Below, in pieces: positions 45,284-53,474 of a stretch of 64,000 nucleotides of DNA. Position 1 is the stretch's first letter, and the number at the start of each line of letters is the position of its first letter. The stretch spans positions 2,762,001 to 2,826,000 of the forward strand of contig NZ_CP021913.1 of assembly GCF_002814095.1 (NCBI RefSeq), in the 5' to 3' direction. The translations under genes were made by a program, and so were the position numbers. Under the pieces are notes generated by a model that saw only the letters and a list, made by a program, of their open reading frames with translations, had not been told where the DNA came from and did no database searches. The stretch comes from Sagittula sp. P11. GTDB taxonomy: Bacteria > Pseudomonadota > Alphaproteobacteria > Rhodobacterales > Rhodobacteraceae.

Positions 45284-47730
45284 GCGCCGTCCTCGCCGCG
45301 GACCCGGCGGACCGCCATCAGCAGCCGTTCCGGCGTGGCGGGCGCGTCGAGCGCGGGGTAGTTCGGGCCGCAGAAGCTGAGCGCGTCCGACAGGGCGAGG
45401 AAGGCGGAGATGCCGAGCATCAGGGGCGGTTCGCCCACCGCCTTCGAGCGGTAGATCGTCGGCTTCACGTTGCGCCCGTCCCAGAGCGCCACGTTGAACA
45501 CGTCCGGCCGGTCGGAGCAGGCGGGGATCTTGTAGGTCGAGGGTGCATGGGTCCGCAGGCGGCCCTCGTCGTCCCAGACCAGTTCCTCGGTGGTGAGCCA
45601 GCCCGCGCCCTGCACGTAGCCGCCCTCCACCTGCCCGATGTCGATGGCGGGGTTCAGGGAACTGCCCGCGTCGTGCAGGATGTCGGTGCGCAGGATGCGG
45701 TTCTCGCCCGTCAGGGTGTCGAGGACGACCTCCGTGCAGGCGACGCCGTAGGCGAAGTAGTAGAACGGCCGGCCCTGGCCCTTCACCCGGTCCCAGGAGA
45801 TGTCCGGCGTGGCGTAGAAGCCGGTGGCCGACAGCCCGACGCGGCCCTGGTAACATTGCGCGGCGGCCTCCGCGAAGGTCAGTCGGGTGTCGCCCAGGAT
45901 GACGTGTCCGTCGGCGAAGACGACCTTCTCGGCCGGCGCGTCGTGCAGCCGGGCGAGGTGCGCGGCCATGGCGTTGCGCAGCTTGGCGCAGGCATTGGCC
46001 ACGGCGGCGCCGTTCAGGTCGGAGCCGGAGGAGGCGGCGGTCGCCGAGGTGTTGGGCACCTTGGCGGTGTCGGTGGCGGTGATCCGCACGGCGGACATGG
46101 GCACGCCGAAGACCGAAGCCGCGACCTGCGCCACCTTCTGGAACAGGCCCTGTCCCATCTCCGTCCCGCCGTGGTTCAGCGCGATGGAGCCGTCCTGGTA
46201 GACATGCACCAGCGCGCCCGCCTGGTTGAGGTGGGTCAGCGTGAAGGAGATGCCGAACTTCACCGGGGTGAGCGCGATGCCCTTCTGCAGGATCGGGTTC
46301 TGGGCGTTCCATTGCTCGATCGCGGCGCGGCGGGCGTGGTAGTCGCACGACGCGATCAGCGCCTCCGTCATCTCGTGCAGCAGGAAGTCCTCGACCGGCT
46401 GGCCGTAGGGCGTGGTCTGCACGCCTTCGGGCGCGGCGGGGGTGTCGCCTTCGGGGCCCGCCTGGGTGTCGCCGCGCGATGTATGCTCGACCGAAGGGTC
46501 GGGGGCGTGGTGCTGCCGTCCGTCGGTGGAGGTGTCCTCAGGCTGGCCCGGCGCGGTGGCGGGGGGCGCCTCGGCGGCGTCCGCGGGCGCGGCGGTATAG
46601 TAGTTCGCCTGCCGCACGGCGAGCGGGTCGAGCCCCAGCGTGTGGGCGATGTGGTCCATCACCCGCTCGATCCCGACCATGCCCTGCGGGCCGCCGAAGC
46701 CGCGGAAGGCGGTGGCGGACTGGGTGTTGGTCTTCAGCCGGTGGCTTTCGATGCGCACGGCGGGCAGGTGATAGGCGTTGTCGGCGTGCAGCATGGCCCG
46801 GTCGGCCACGGGCAGCGACAGGTCCTGTGCCCAGCCGCAGCGGGCATACTGGGTGAAGGCGATGCCCTCTACCCGGCCCGCGTCGTCGAAGCCCACGCGG
46901 TAGTCGATCCGGAAATCGTGGCGCTTGCCGGTGATGGTGAAGTCGTCGTCCCGGTCGTAGCGCATCTTTGCCGGGCGGCCGGTCGCGGCGGCGACCACGG
47001 CGCAGGCGATGGCCAGCGCGTTGCCCTGGCTTTCCTTGCCGCCGAAGCCGCCGCCCATGCGCCGCGTCTCCACCCGGACCTTGTGCATGTTCATGTGGAG
47101 CGCGTGGGCGACCTTGTGCTGGATCTCCGTCGGGTGCTGGGTGGAGGAGTAGACATGCATGTCGCCGTCCTCCATCGGCACGGCGGCGGCGGCCTGTCCT
47201 TCGAGGTAGAAGTGTTCCTGGCCGCCGATCTCGATCCGGCCGTCGAGCGTATGGGGCGCGCCGTCGATGGCCGCATCGGCGTCGCCCTTCGACCAGACCA
47301 CCGGGCCGCCCTCGAACCGGCTGCCGGCCTCGAGCGCGTCGTCGACGGTGAGGATCGGCGCCTCTTCCTCCGTCTCGATCCCGGCGAGGCGGGCGGCGCG
47401 GCGGGCGGCGAGGTGGCTTGTCGCCGCCACGAGGAACAGCGGCTGGCCGAGGTAGTGGATCGTGCCGTCGGACAGCATCGGCTCGTCATGGTTGGAGGGC
47501 GAGCAGTCGCAGTCGGAGGGCAGGTCGCCATGGGCCCAGACGCGGACCACGCCCGGCGCGGCGCGCACCGGGTCGAGGTCGAGCGCGGTCAGCGTGCCGC
47601 GGGCGACGGGCGAGAGGCCGAAGGCGAGGTGCAGCGCGCCTTTGGGCAGCGGGATGTCGTCGGTGTAGCGGGCCTGCCCGGTGACGTGCAGGTGCGCGGT
47701 GTCGTGCGGCAGCGGGGCGCGGACGGTCAT
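45280..47730 (-). CDS. xdhB: Xanthine dehydrogenase molybdopterin-binding subunit
   Basis: The 816-residue subunit binds the molybdenum cofactor and oxidises hypoxanthine and xanthine. Conserved parts include GGQEHFYLEGQAA, RMGGGFGGKE, TAFRGFGGPQGM, GGTEMGQGLFQKV and the catalytic Glu in RSKAVGEPP. Unusually, residues about 380-436 (46420-46593) form a Pro/Ala/Glu/Asp-rich, low-complexity insertion between NYYTA and TPYGQPVED, where other XdhB proteins have only a short link. A 124-bp spacer with a short repeat separates it from xdhA, longer than the other gaps in the operon. Confidence 0.95.
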   Translation of the reverse strand: MTVRAPLPHDTAHLHVTGQARYTDDIPLPKGALHLAFGLSPVARGTLTALDLDPVRAAPGVVRVWAHGDLPSDCDCSPSNHDEPMLSDGTIHYLGQPLFLVAATSHLAARRAARLAGIETEEEAPILTVDDALEAGSRFEGGPVVWSKGDADAAIDGAPHTLDGRIEIGGQEHFYLEGQAAAAVPMEDGDMHVYSSTQHPTEIQHKVAHALHMNMHKVRVETRRMGGGFGGKESQGNALAIACAVVAAATGRPAKMRYDRDDDFTITGKRHDFRIDYRVGFDDAGRVEGIAFTQYARCGWAQDLSLPVADRAMLHADNAYHLPAVRIESHRLKTNTQSATAFRGFGGPQGMVGIERVMDHIAHTLGLDPLAVRQANYYTAAPADAAEAPPATAPGQPEDTSTDGRQHHAPDPSVEHTSRGDTQAGPEGDTPAAPEGVQTTPYGQPVEDFLLHEMTEALIASCDYHARRAAIEQWNAQNPILQKGIALTPVKFGISFTLTHLNQAGALVHVYQDGSIALNHGGTEMGQGLFQKVAQVAASVFGVPMSAVRITATDTAKVPNTSATAASSGSDLNGAAVANACAKLRNAMAAHLARLHDAPAEKVVFADGHVILGDTRLTFAEAAAQCYQGRVGLSATGFYATPDISWDRVKGQGRPFYYFAYGVACTEVVLDTLTGENRILRTDILHDAGSSLNPAIDIGQVEGGYVQGAGWLTTEELVWDDEGRLRTHAPSTYKIPACSDRPDVFNVALWDGRNVKPTIYRSKAVGEPPLMLGISAFLALSDALSFCGPNYPALDAPATPERLLMAVRRVRGEDGA

Positions 47731-47768
47731 CGTGCGGCGCCCCGTGACATGCGGTTGCGACAGGAAGA

Positions 47769-47792
47769 GTGAGTATTTGCAAAGCAGAGAAG
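47769..47792 (+). repeat. Short intergenic motif AGTATTT-n-CAAAG, copy 4
   Basis: TGAGTATTTGCAAAGCAGAG lies in the xdhA-xdhB spacer, antisense to the operon. It closely matches the copy at 551-574. Confidence 0.45.
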
Positions 47793-47854
47793 CAGGGGCG
47801 CGCGCCAGGCATGGCGGCGGGGGACGCCGTTTGGGATGCGGTCTGGTGAGCGGG

Positions 47855-49213
47855 TCATGGCGTCACCTCCAGCACGTTGGTCCGGGCCCCGATCTGGTCG
47901 AGGTAGACGCGGGAGAGCATGTTGCAGGCGGCGGTGATACGGTAGTCGGCGGAGGCGCGCATGTCGGACATCGGCTGGAAGTCCGCCTCCCAGGCGTCCC
48001 ATGCCTCGATCAGGGTCTGGTCGTCCCAGGGCTGGCCGGTGATCGCCTGTTCGACATGGGTGGCGCGTTTCGGCGTGGCCGCCATGCCGCCGAAGGCGAT
48101 GCGGGCCCCGGTGACGATGCCGTCCTCCACCGTGATGTTGAAGGCGCCGCAGACCGCGGAGATGTCCTGGTCGAAGCGTTTGGACAGCTTGTAGACCCTG
48201 AGGCGGTCGGGCTGGCGGGGGATCGAGATCGCCTCCACGAATTCGCCGGGGCGGCGGTCCTGCTTGCCGTAGGCGAGGAAGAAGTCCTCGAGCGGGATCT
48301 GCCGCGCGCCGTCCCTGTGGCGCAGGTGCAGCGTGGCGCCGAGCGCGATCAGGGCGGGCGGGTTGTCCCCGATGGGCGAGCCGTTGGCGACGTTGCCGCC
48401 GATGGTCGCGGCGTTGCGCACCTGGGCGGAGCCGTAGCGGCGGATCATCTCGGCGTAGCTGGGGTGGTGTTCGGCCATGAGGTCGCGCACCCGGTCCATG
48501 GTGACGCCCGCGCCGATGGTGATCGTGTCGTCGGTCACCTCGATCTGCTGGAGGCCGGTGCAGCGGTTGAGGAAGATCAGCGGCTGCGGCTGTTTCAGCG
48601 CTTTCGTGACCCAGAGGCCGACGTCGGTGGCGCCTGCCACGAGCGTGGCGTCGGGGTGCCGGGCGCAGAGGTCGGCCAGCGCTTCGGTCGTTTCGGGGGC
48701 GAATTCCTGCGGCGTGGCCTCGGGCGGAGTGTCCGTCATGTGGCCGGGGACGGCGGCGGAGGTGGCGGCGCGGGCGGCGCGGACGATGGGCGCGTAGCCG
48801 GTGCAGCGGCAGAGGTTGCCCGCCAGCGCGTCGTCATGGGCCTCGTCGCCGTTCAGGTGCGCCACCGCCATGGAGACGATGAAGCCGGGTGTGCAGAAGC
48901 CGCATTGCGAGCCGTGCAGCTCGACCATCGCCTCCTGCACCGGGTGGAGCGTGCCGTCGGGGGCGGCGATGCCTTCGACGGTGCGGACCGCCTTGCCGTG
49001 CAACTGGGGCAGGAAGAGGATGCAGGCGTTGAGCGCCCGCGCGCCGCGGTCGTCGGTCACCATGACGGTGCAGGCGCCGCAGTCGCCTTCGTTGCACCCT
49101 TCCTTGGTGCCGGTCAGGCCCCGTTCCTCGCGCAGCCAGTCGAGAAGCGTCGCCGTCGGGGAGACGCCCGCGAGGTGCACGCTCTCTCCGTTCAGAAGAA
49201 AGGTGATGTCCAT
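47855..49213 (-). CDS. xdhA: Xanthine dehydrogenase iron-sulfur/FAD subunit
   Basis: The 452-residue subunit has an N-terminal ferredoxin domain (GCNEGDCGACTV), a second [2Fe-2S] domain (CGFCTPGF and NLCRCTGY, to about residue 160), a short linker and an FAD domain (LVAGATDVGLWVTK, ATIGGNVANGSPIGDNPPAL). It passes electrons from the XdhB molybdenum centre to NAD. It is the first gene of the purine operon. The 297 bp upstream to 49510 contains the 8-bp palindrome ACAATTGT at about 49291 but no operator I can assign. Confidence 0.95.
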   Translation of the reverse strand: MDITFLLNGESVHLAGVSPTATLLDWLREERGLTGTKEGCNEGDCGACTVMVTDDRGARALNACILFLPQLHGKAVRTVEGIAAPDGTLHPVQEAMVELHGSQCGFCTPGFIVSMAVAHLNGDEAHDDALAGNLCRCTGYAPIVRAARAATSAAVPGHMTDTPPEATPQEFAPETTEALADLCARHPDATLVAGATDVGLWVTKALKQPQPLIFLNRCTGLQQIEVTDDTITIGAGVTMDRVRDLMAEHHPSYAEMIRRYGSAQVRNAATIGGNVANGSPIGDNPPALIALGATLHLRHRDGARQIPLEDFFLAYGKQDRRPGEFVEAISIPRQPDRLRVYKLSKRFDQDISAVCGAFNITVEDGIVTGARIAFGGMAATPKRATHVEQAITGQPWDDQTLIEAWDAWEADFQPMSDMRASADYRITAACNMLSRVYLDQIGARTNVLEVTP

Positions 49214-49510
49214 TCAGAAAGCCCGCCGCCTTACCCTTTGCCCCGCCGTTTGGTGACGGGGTGTGCGCCCTCGATGCGGCGTAGAAAGCGCACAATTGTC
49301 CCTGTTTCCATCAGGCTAGGCGGGTGAAAAGCGGCTTGGCAAGGGGTTTTTGCCTTTTTATGCGCCATGCGGGCCGGAGGTGCCTGTTTGCAAGGCCGCG
49401 CGGCGGGGCGGTTGCGGCGGGCGGGCAACGGGATGATGTCCGGCGGTGGCGATTTTCAACCTGGCGTTGCGATGGTGCCGGTCCGGCGGGCCGGTATGGG
49501 GGCGTGGCGG

Positions 49511-50008
49511 TCAGTGCGCCGACTGCGTGACGCTTTGTTCGAGGTTGTTCAGAAGGGCCGTCCAGCCGTGCTTGCGGCCCTCGGGGCCGTCGGTCTGGCC
49601 GATGCCCTGAAGGGTTTCGGTGAAGGTGAGGCGGGTGCCCTTGCCGCTTTGCTGGAAGGTGACGGTGGCGAGCGAGGCGGAGTGCACGCGCCCGTTGATC
49701 GACATGGTGTAGGCAAAGACGATGCGGGCCCTGTGCTCGATCACGAGGTAGGTGGTGGCATTGCGGTGCTCGCCCTTGAAGGCGGCCATGGCGGGGTCGT
49801 CGGAGGTGTGCAGGAAGCGGCCCGTTTCCGTCCCGCCTTCGCGGAAGTCGAGGGTGTGGTCGAGCGTTTCCCAGCCGGGCCCGTCGTTGTTGGCGAACCA
49901 GACGCGCTTCAGGGCGGGGTCGCTCCATGCCCGCCAGAGGGTGTCGGGCGTGGCGGCGATGTCGCGGGTGAGGGTGAAGCTCTGGTGGTGGTTGGCCGGG
50001 GTGGTCAT
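49511..50008 (-). CDS. SRPBCC/AHSA1-domain protein 1
   Basis: The 165-residue protein is an Aha1/SRPBCC-type START-like fold: FTLTRDIAATPDTLWRAWSDPALKRVWF at the start and GTRLTFTETLQGIGQTDGPEGRKHGWTALLNNLEQ at the end. Such proteins bind hydrophobic ligands in a deep cavity and are often co-regulated with ArsR-type repressors. ATG 50008 follows AAGGAG. It is third in the run arsR, SRPBCC 2, SRPBCC 1, after a 93-bp gap. Confidence 0.85.
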   Translation of the reverse strand: MTTPANHHQSFTLTRDIAATPDTLWRAWSDPALKRVWFANNDGPGWETLDHTLDFREGGTETGRFLHTSDDPAMAAFKGEHRNATTYLVIEHRARIVFAYTMSINGRVHSASLATVTFQQSGKGTRLTFTETLQGIGQTDGPEGRKHGWTALLNNLEQSVTQSAH

Positions 50009-50101
50009 GGCGGTCTCCTTCGGATCGGGCACGGGGGCGCCGGTCGCCGTCCGCGGGGTGCGGCGGCGGGCGGGCCTGCGTGCAGGTGATTTCGTATGTG
50101 G

Positions 50102-50557
50102 TCAGGCGTTGGCGGGTTCGGTCGCGAGCCGGGTGAGCGAGTCGAGCGCGCCGGTCCAGCCCTGCGCGTAGTCGTCGAAGAGGTCGGGCCCGGCGAAGCT
50201 GGCGATCTGGAGCGTGACCGTCAGGTGCGTGCCGCCGTCCCGCGCGGCGATGTCGTGGGTGCAGAGCGAGGTCGACAGAAGCTCTCCGCCGATGATCAGC
50301 GATTCCGTCGACACGAGGCAGGCCGGGTCGACGCGGTGGAAGGCGGTGTGGGTCTCGAACTCCGGCGCCTCCTTCGGGCCGCAGCGGGCCTTCTCGTGGC
50401 CGCCGGGGCGGCAGTCGAATGCGTCGATGATCACGACGGCGGTGTCGGAGGGGGCGCCCCATGCCTCGCGCCCGTCCTTCGTGGTCAGGAGGCGGAACAG
50501 GCGGTCGGGCGCGCAGGCGATCTGCCGTTCCAGCGTCATGGTGGTGAAGTCGGTCAT
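50102..50557 (-). CDS. SRPBCC/AHSA1-domain protein 2
   Basis: The 151-residue protein begins TMTLERQIACAPDRLFRLLTTKDGREAWGAP and ends with GGTHLTVTLQIASFAGPDLFDDYAQGWTGALDSLTRL, the AHSA1 layout. Its ATG overlaps the stop of the ArsR gene (ATGA), so it is translationally coupled to the repressor. It is clearly diverged from the SRPBCC protein encoded next to it, not a recent duplicate. Ligand unknown. Confidence 0.85.
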   Translation of the reverse strand: MTDFTTMTLERQIACAPDRLFRLLTTKDGREAWGAPSDTAVVIIDAFDCRPGGHEKARCGPKEAPEFETHTAFHRVDPACLVSTESLIIGGELLSTSLCTHDIAARDGGTHLTVTLQIASFAGPDLFDDYAQGWTGALDSLTRLATEPANA

Positions 50558-50886
50558 GTCCTGTCCTCCTGTTCGAGACGTTCGGCAAGAAGGGCCAGCC
50601 GGTCGAGCCGTCCCTCCCAGATGCTGCGCTGGCGGGTGAGCCAGTCCTCGGCGGCGGCAAGCGGCGCCGGTTCGATGTGGACCATGCGGGTGCGCCCGGT
50701 CTTGATCGAGCGCACGATGCCCGCCGCCTCCAGCTTGTTGAGGTGCTTGAGGAAGGAGGGCAGGGCCATGTCGTGACCGTCGTGCAGGTCGGAGACGGCG
50801 GCCGGTCCGCGCACCAGCCGCTCGATCACGGCCCGGCGGGTCGGATCGGAGAGGGCGGCGAAAAAGGAATCGAGATGCTGAGCCAT
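50554..50886 (-). CDS. ArsR-family winged-helix repressor
   Basis: The 110-residue regulator has the ArsR HTH layout (LSDPTRRAVIERLVRGPAAVSDLHDGHDMALPSFLKHLNKLEAAGIVRS) with the recognition helix MALPSFLKHLNKLEA. It lacks the CxC metal-binding motif of arsenic/cadmium sensors, so it belongs to the non-metal group typically paired with SRPBCC proteins. ATG 50886 or 50904 may be used; both lie at the ends of a 20-bp inverted repeat that is probably its own operator. Confidence 0.88.
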   Translation of the reverse strand: MAQHLDSFFAALSDPTRRAVIERLVRGPAAVSDLHDGHDMALPSFLKHLNKLEAAGIVRSIKTGRTRMVHIEPAPLAAAEDWLTRQRSIWEGRLDRLALLAERLEQEDRT

Positions 50887-50904
50887 GTGGATAGCTTTCC
50901 ACAT
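50885..50904. promoter_or_regulatory. Inverted repeat, probable ArsR operator
   Basis: ATGTGGATAGCTTTCCACAT is palindromic at 18 of 20 positions (7-bp arms ATGTGGA and TCCACAT plus the inner AGCT). It lies at the arsR start; if translation begins at 50886 it lies in the leader, where bound repressor would block transcription. Confidence 0.6.
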
Positions 50905-50968
50905 GGATAACTATTGGTCAAAGGGAAAGTTAGCCAACCGGCAAGGTTTGGCCGGGCGGCACGCGGCG

Positions 50969-51568
50969 TCAGTCCGTGTCGGAGAGGTCCGAAAGCCCGT
51001 TGCGCAGGATGGCGATTTCGTCGGCCACCGGGCCGGAGGGGCAGGCGGCGCTTTCCGACCAGGCGCTGAACCGTTCCAGCAGCGGCAGGAAGGTGGCGAT
51101 CTCCTCGCGGGTCCAGGCCTGCAGGTAGCTGCCCAGCACGAGGAACTTGTAGTTGCGCACGGCGTCGACGATGCGCACGCCCTTGTCCGTCAGCTCCAGC
51201 ACGGTGCGGCGGGCGTCGGCCTGGCTGACGGAGCGTTTGAGCATTCCGCGACCGATCAGCTCGGAGGTCATCCGGCTGGCGCGCGAAGGGTCGATGTTCA
51301 GCCGCTGCGCGACGGTGGAGACCATCGTTTCCGACCTGTCCTCGTCGCCGAATTCGTTGGCGGGCGCCCAGACGGCCATCAGCACGTCGAGCTGAGCGAG
51401 GTCGATGGGCAGGCCCAGTTCGTCCAGCGCCCGGTAGCCCAGTTCGCGTTTGAAGACCCGGCGGCGCCAGACCTGCAGAACGGCATCAATGTCCAGCGCG
51501 GCCTGGGTGTGTTCCGCGTCGACGCCGGCCCGGGCCAGCTTCTGCTTCAGGATATCGTCTCGGTTCAT
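50969..51568 (-). CDS. MarR-family transcriptional regulator
   Basis: The 199-residue regulator has a MarR winged helix in the middle (DLAQLDVLMAVW, TVAQRLNIDPSRASRMTSELIGRGMLKRSVSQADARRTVLELTDKG) flanked by dimerisation helices. ATG 51568 has GGAG upstream. It is divergent from a 14-TM efflux pump with a 177-bp spacer containing two inverted repeats. By family analogy it represses itself and the pump until a toxic ligand binds. Confidence 0.9.
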   Translation of the reverse strand: MNRDDILKQKLARAGVDAEHTQAALDIDAVLQVWRRRVFKRELGYRALDELGLPIDLAQLDVLMAVWAPANEFGDEDRSETMVSTVAQRLNIDPSRASRMTSELIGRGMLKRSVSQADARRTVLELTDKGVRIVDAVRNYKFLVLGSYLQAWTREEIATFLPLLERFSAWSESAACPSGPVADEIAILRNGLSDLSDTD

Positions 51569-51574
51569 GTGCTC

Positions 51575-51587
51575 CACATAGCATGTG
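51575..51587. promoter_or_regulatory. Inverted repeat CACAT-AGC-ATGTG in the marR leader
   Basis: A perfect 5-bp inverted repeat with a 3-bp centre lies 7 bp upstream of the marR start codon. It could be a secondary MarR site; its half-site CATG core resembles the larger repeat at 51610. Confidence 0.4.
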
Positions 51588-51609
51588 CGTATTTGCTTGT
51601 CCCAACCAA

Positions 51610-51630
51610 ATGCATGACATTGACATGCAT
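51610..51630. promoter_or_regulatory. Inverted repeat ATGCATG-N7-CATGCAT, probable MarR operator
   Basis: Perfect 7-bp arms flank a 7-bp centre that is itself partly palindromic (18 of 21 positions overall). It lies between the divergent marR and efflux genes, the standard location for a MarR operator. Confidence 0.65.
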
Positions 51631-51745
51631 CTGCAATCGGCACATATTCAGTTTCAAATCCGGACCGTCCGCGCCTGCCCTGTCTTGTCCTCCCGGACAG
51701 GGCGGCACGGGCGGTTTCAGTGTTGATATCTTGGGAACACGTGAA

Positions 51746-53254
51746 ATGTCACTTACCGAAACAACCGCCCATTACGAGGAGGCGCCCGACGATGTCGCGG
51801 TGCGGCTCGTTCTGGGCGCCGTGGCGGCGACGCTGCTGTTTGCCTCGCTCGGGCAGACCATCGTCTCGACCGCGCTGCCGATCATGGTCGCCGACCTTGG
51901 CGGCATGGACCACCTGACGTGGGTCATCACCGCCTACCTGCTGGCCTCGACCATCGCGGCGCCGCTGGCGGGCAAGCTGGGCGACATGTACGGGCGCAAG
52001 CTGGTGCTGCAGTCTGGCATCATCGTCTTTACCATCGGGGCCGTGATCTGCGGCGTGGCGATGAACATGGGCATGGTCATTGCCGGACGCTCGGTTCAGG
52101 GGCTTGGCGCGGGCACGCTGATCGTCACCTCGATGGCGACGGTGGGCGACCTGCTGCCGCCGCGCCAGCGTGGCATGGCGCAGGGCATGATGGGCGCGGC
52201 CTTTGGCGTGTCGACGGTGATCGGGCCGCTGCTGGGCGGCTTCATCGTGCAGCACTGGTCGTGGCACTGGATCTTCTTCGTGAACCTGCCGGTGGGCCTT
52301 CTGGCCTTCGTCATCCTCGGCATGGCCCTGCCGCGCCGCGACGACCTGACGAAGCGCAAGGTGGATTACCTGGGCGCCGCGCTGCTGGCCTCGCTCCTGG
52401 CGGCCATCGTGCTCTTGCCCAACGCGGCGCAGAGCGCGGGCGGCTGGGGCAGCCCCGCCGTGCTGGCGCTGGCCGCGATCGGCGTGCTGACGATGGCGGG
52501 CTTCGTGCTGGCCGAGACCCGCGCGGAAGAGCCGATCCTGCCGATGAGCCTGTTCCGCAACAACACCTTCGTGGTGGTGAACACCGTTGGTTTCCTTGTC
52601 GGCATGGGCATGTTCGGCACGATCACCTTCCTGCCGCTGTTCCTGCAGGTGGTGAAGGGCGTGTCGCCCACCGGGTCGGGCCTGTTCCTCGTGCCGATGA
52701 TGGGGGGGCTGATCTTTGCTTCGACCATGGCGGGGCGGATCATGTCGAAGACCGGGCGCTACCGGCTGATGCCGGCGATCTCGACCGGGGTGCTGGCGCT
52801 GGCCATGGTCGTGCTGACCACGGTCGGCACGGACAGCCCGCTGTGGCTGATTGGCGGCACGATGGTGCTGGTCGGGCTGGGGCTCGGGCCGGTGTTCTCT
52901 GTCGGCGTGGCGGCGATCCAGAACGCGGTGCCGAACTCGCTGATGGGCGTGGGCACCGCCTCGGCCAACATGTTCCGGCTGATCGGCGGCGCGCTGGGAA
53001 CGGCGGCCTTCGGTGCGCTGTTCAGCGCCGGCCTCGCGCGCAACCTTGCGGGGCAGGTGCCGGGCGCCGGTGAGGGCGGCCTGAGGTCCATCGGGGCGGA
53101 GATGGTGCAGAGCCTCCCGCCCGAGGTGCAGGCCCGCGTCATGGACGGCTTCAGCGCCGCGCTGCACCCGGTCTTCTGGGTGGCTGCGGCGGCGGCGGCC
53201 TTGGCCTGTGTGATGTCGATGATGTTGAAGGAATTGCCGCTGGCGGGCGAATAA
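51746..53254 (+). CDS. MFS multidrug efflux pump, EmrB/QacA (DHA2, 14-TM) type
   Basis: The 502-residue transporter has 14 predicted membrane segments and the DHA2 motifs: motif A GKLGDMYGRK, motif C AAFGVSTVIGPLLGG and the first-helix TIVSTALPIMVADLGG. It exports drugs with protons across the inner membrane. No EmrA-type adaptor lies beside it, so it probably works alone. It is divergent from the MarR gene, with a probable operator in the spacer. A strong terminator follows. Confidence 0.93.
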   Translation: MSLTETTAHYEEAPDDVAVRLVLGAVAATLLFASLGQTIVSTALPIMVADLGGMDHLTWVITAYLLASTIAAPLAGKLGDMYGRKLVLQSGIIVFTIGAVICGVAMNMGMVIAGRSVQGLGAGTLIVTSMATVGDLLPPRQRGMAQGMMGAAFGVSTVIGPLLGGFIVQHWSWHWIFFVNLPVGLLAFVILGMALPRRDDLTKRKVDYLGAALLASLLAAIVLLPNAAQSAGGWGSPAVLALAAIGVLTMAGFVLAETRAEEPILPMSLFRNNTFVVVNTVGFLVGMGMFGTITFLPLFLQVVKGVSPTGSGLFLVPMMGGLIFASTMAGRIMSKTGRYRLMPAISTGVLALAMVVLTTVGTDSPLWLIGGTMVLVGLGLGPVFSVGVAAIQNAVPNSLMGVGTASANMFRLIGGALGTAAFGALFSAGLARNLAGQVPGAGEGGLRSIGAEMVQSLPPEVQARVMDGFSAALHPVFWVAAAAAALACVMSMMLKELPLAGE

Positions 53255-53306
53255 GCCCGCCGCGGTCTGCGGTGTCTCCCCGCCCGCGTGAGGTGTGCGC
53301 GGGTTT

Positions 53307-53346
53307 GCCGGTCCCTCGAATCCTCTCGGGGACCGGCCTTTTTTTT
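53307..53346 (+). terminator. Rho-independent terminator of the efflux gene
   Basis: GCCGGTCCC (53307-53315) pairs perfectly with GGGACCGGC (53329-53337), followed by a run of eight T from 53339. It is the clearest intrinsic terminator in the window. Confidence 0.9.
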
Positions 53347-53474
53347 GCCGGATGGGGGGCGCGGATGAGTACGGGGGCTGTGACCTGTCTGGCCGGTCAT
53401 GCCGCGTAATGTGATATCGTGATGGATGCCGTTGCCCGTCCGATGTGGGCGGGTTTCGCGACGTGACCTGTCGT

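Noticed and set aside
45241-47772. An 843-codon open frame antisense to xdhB
   Set aside because: It has no motif or start signal and lies entirely opposite a full-length xdhB.
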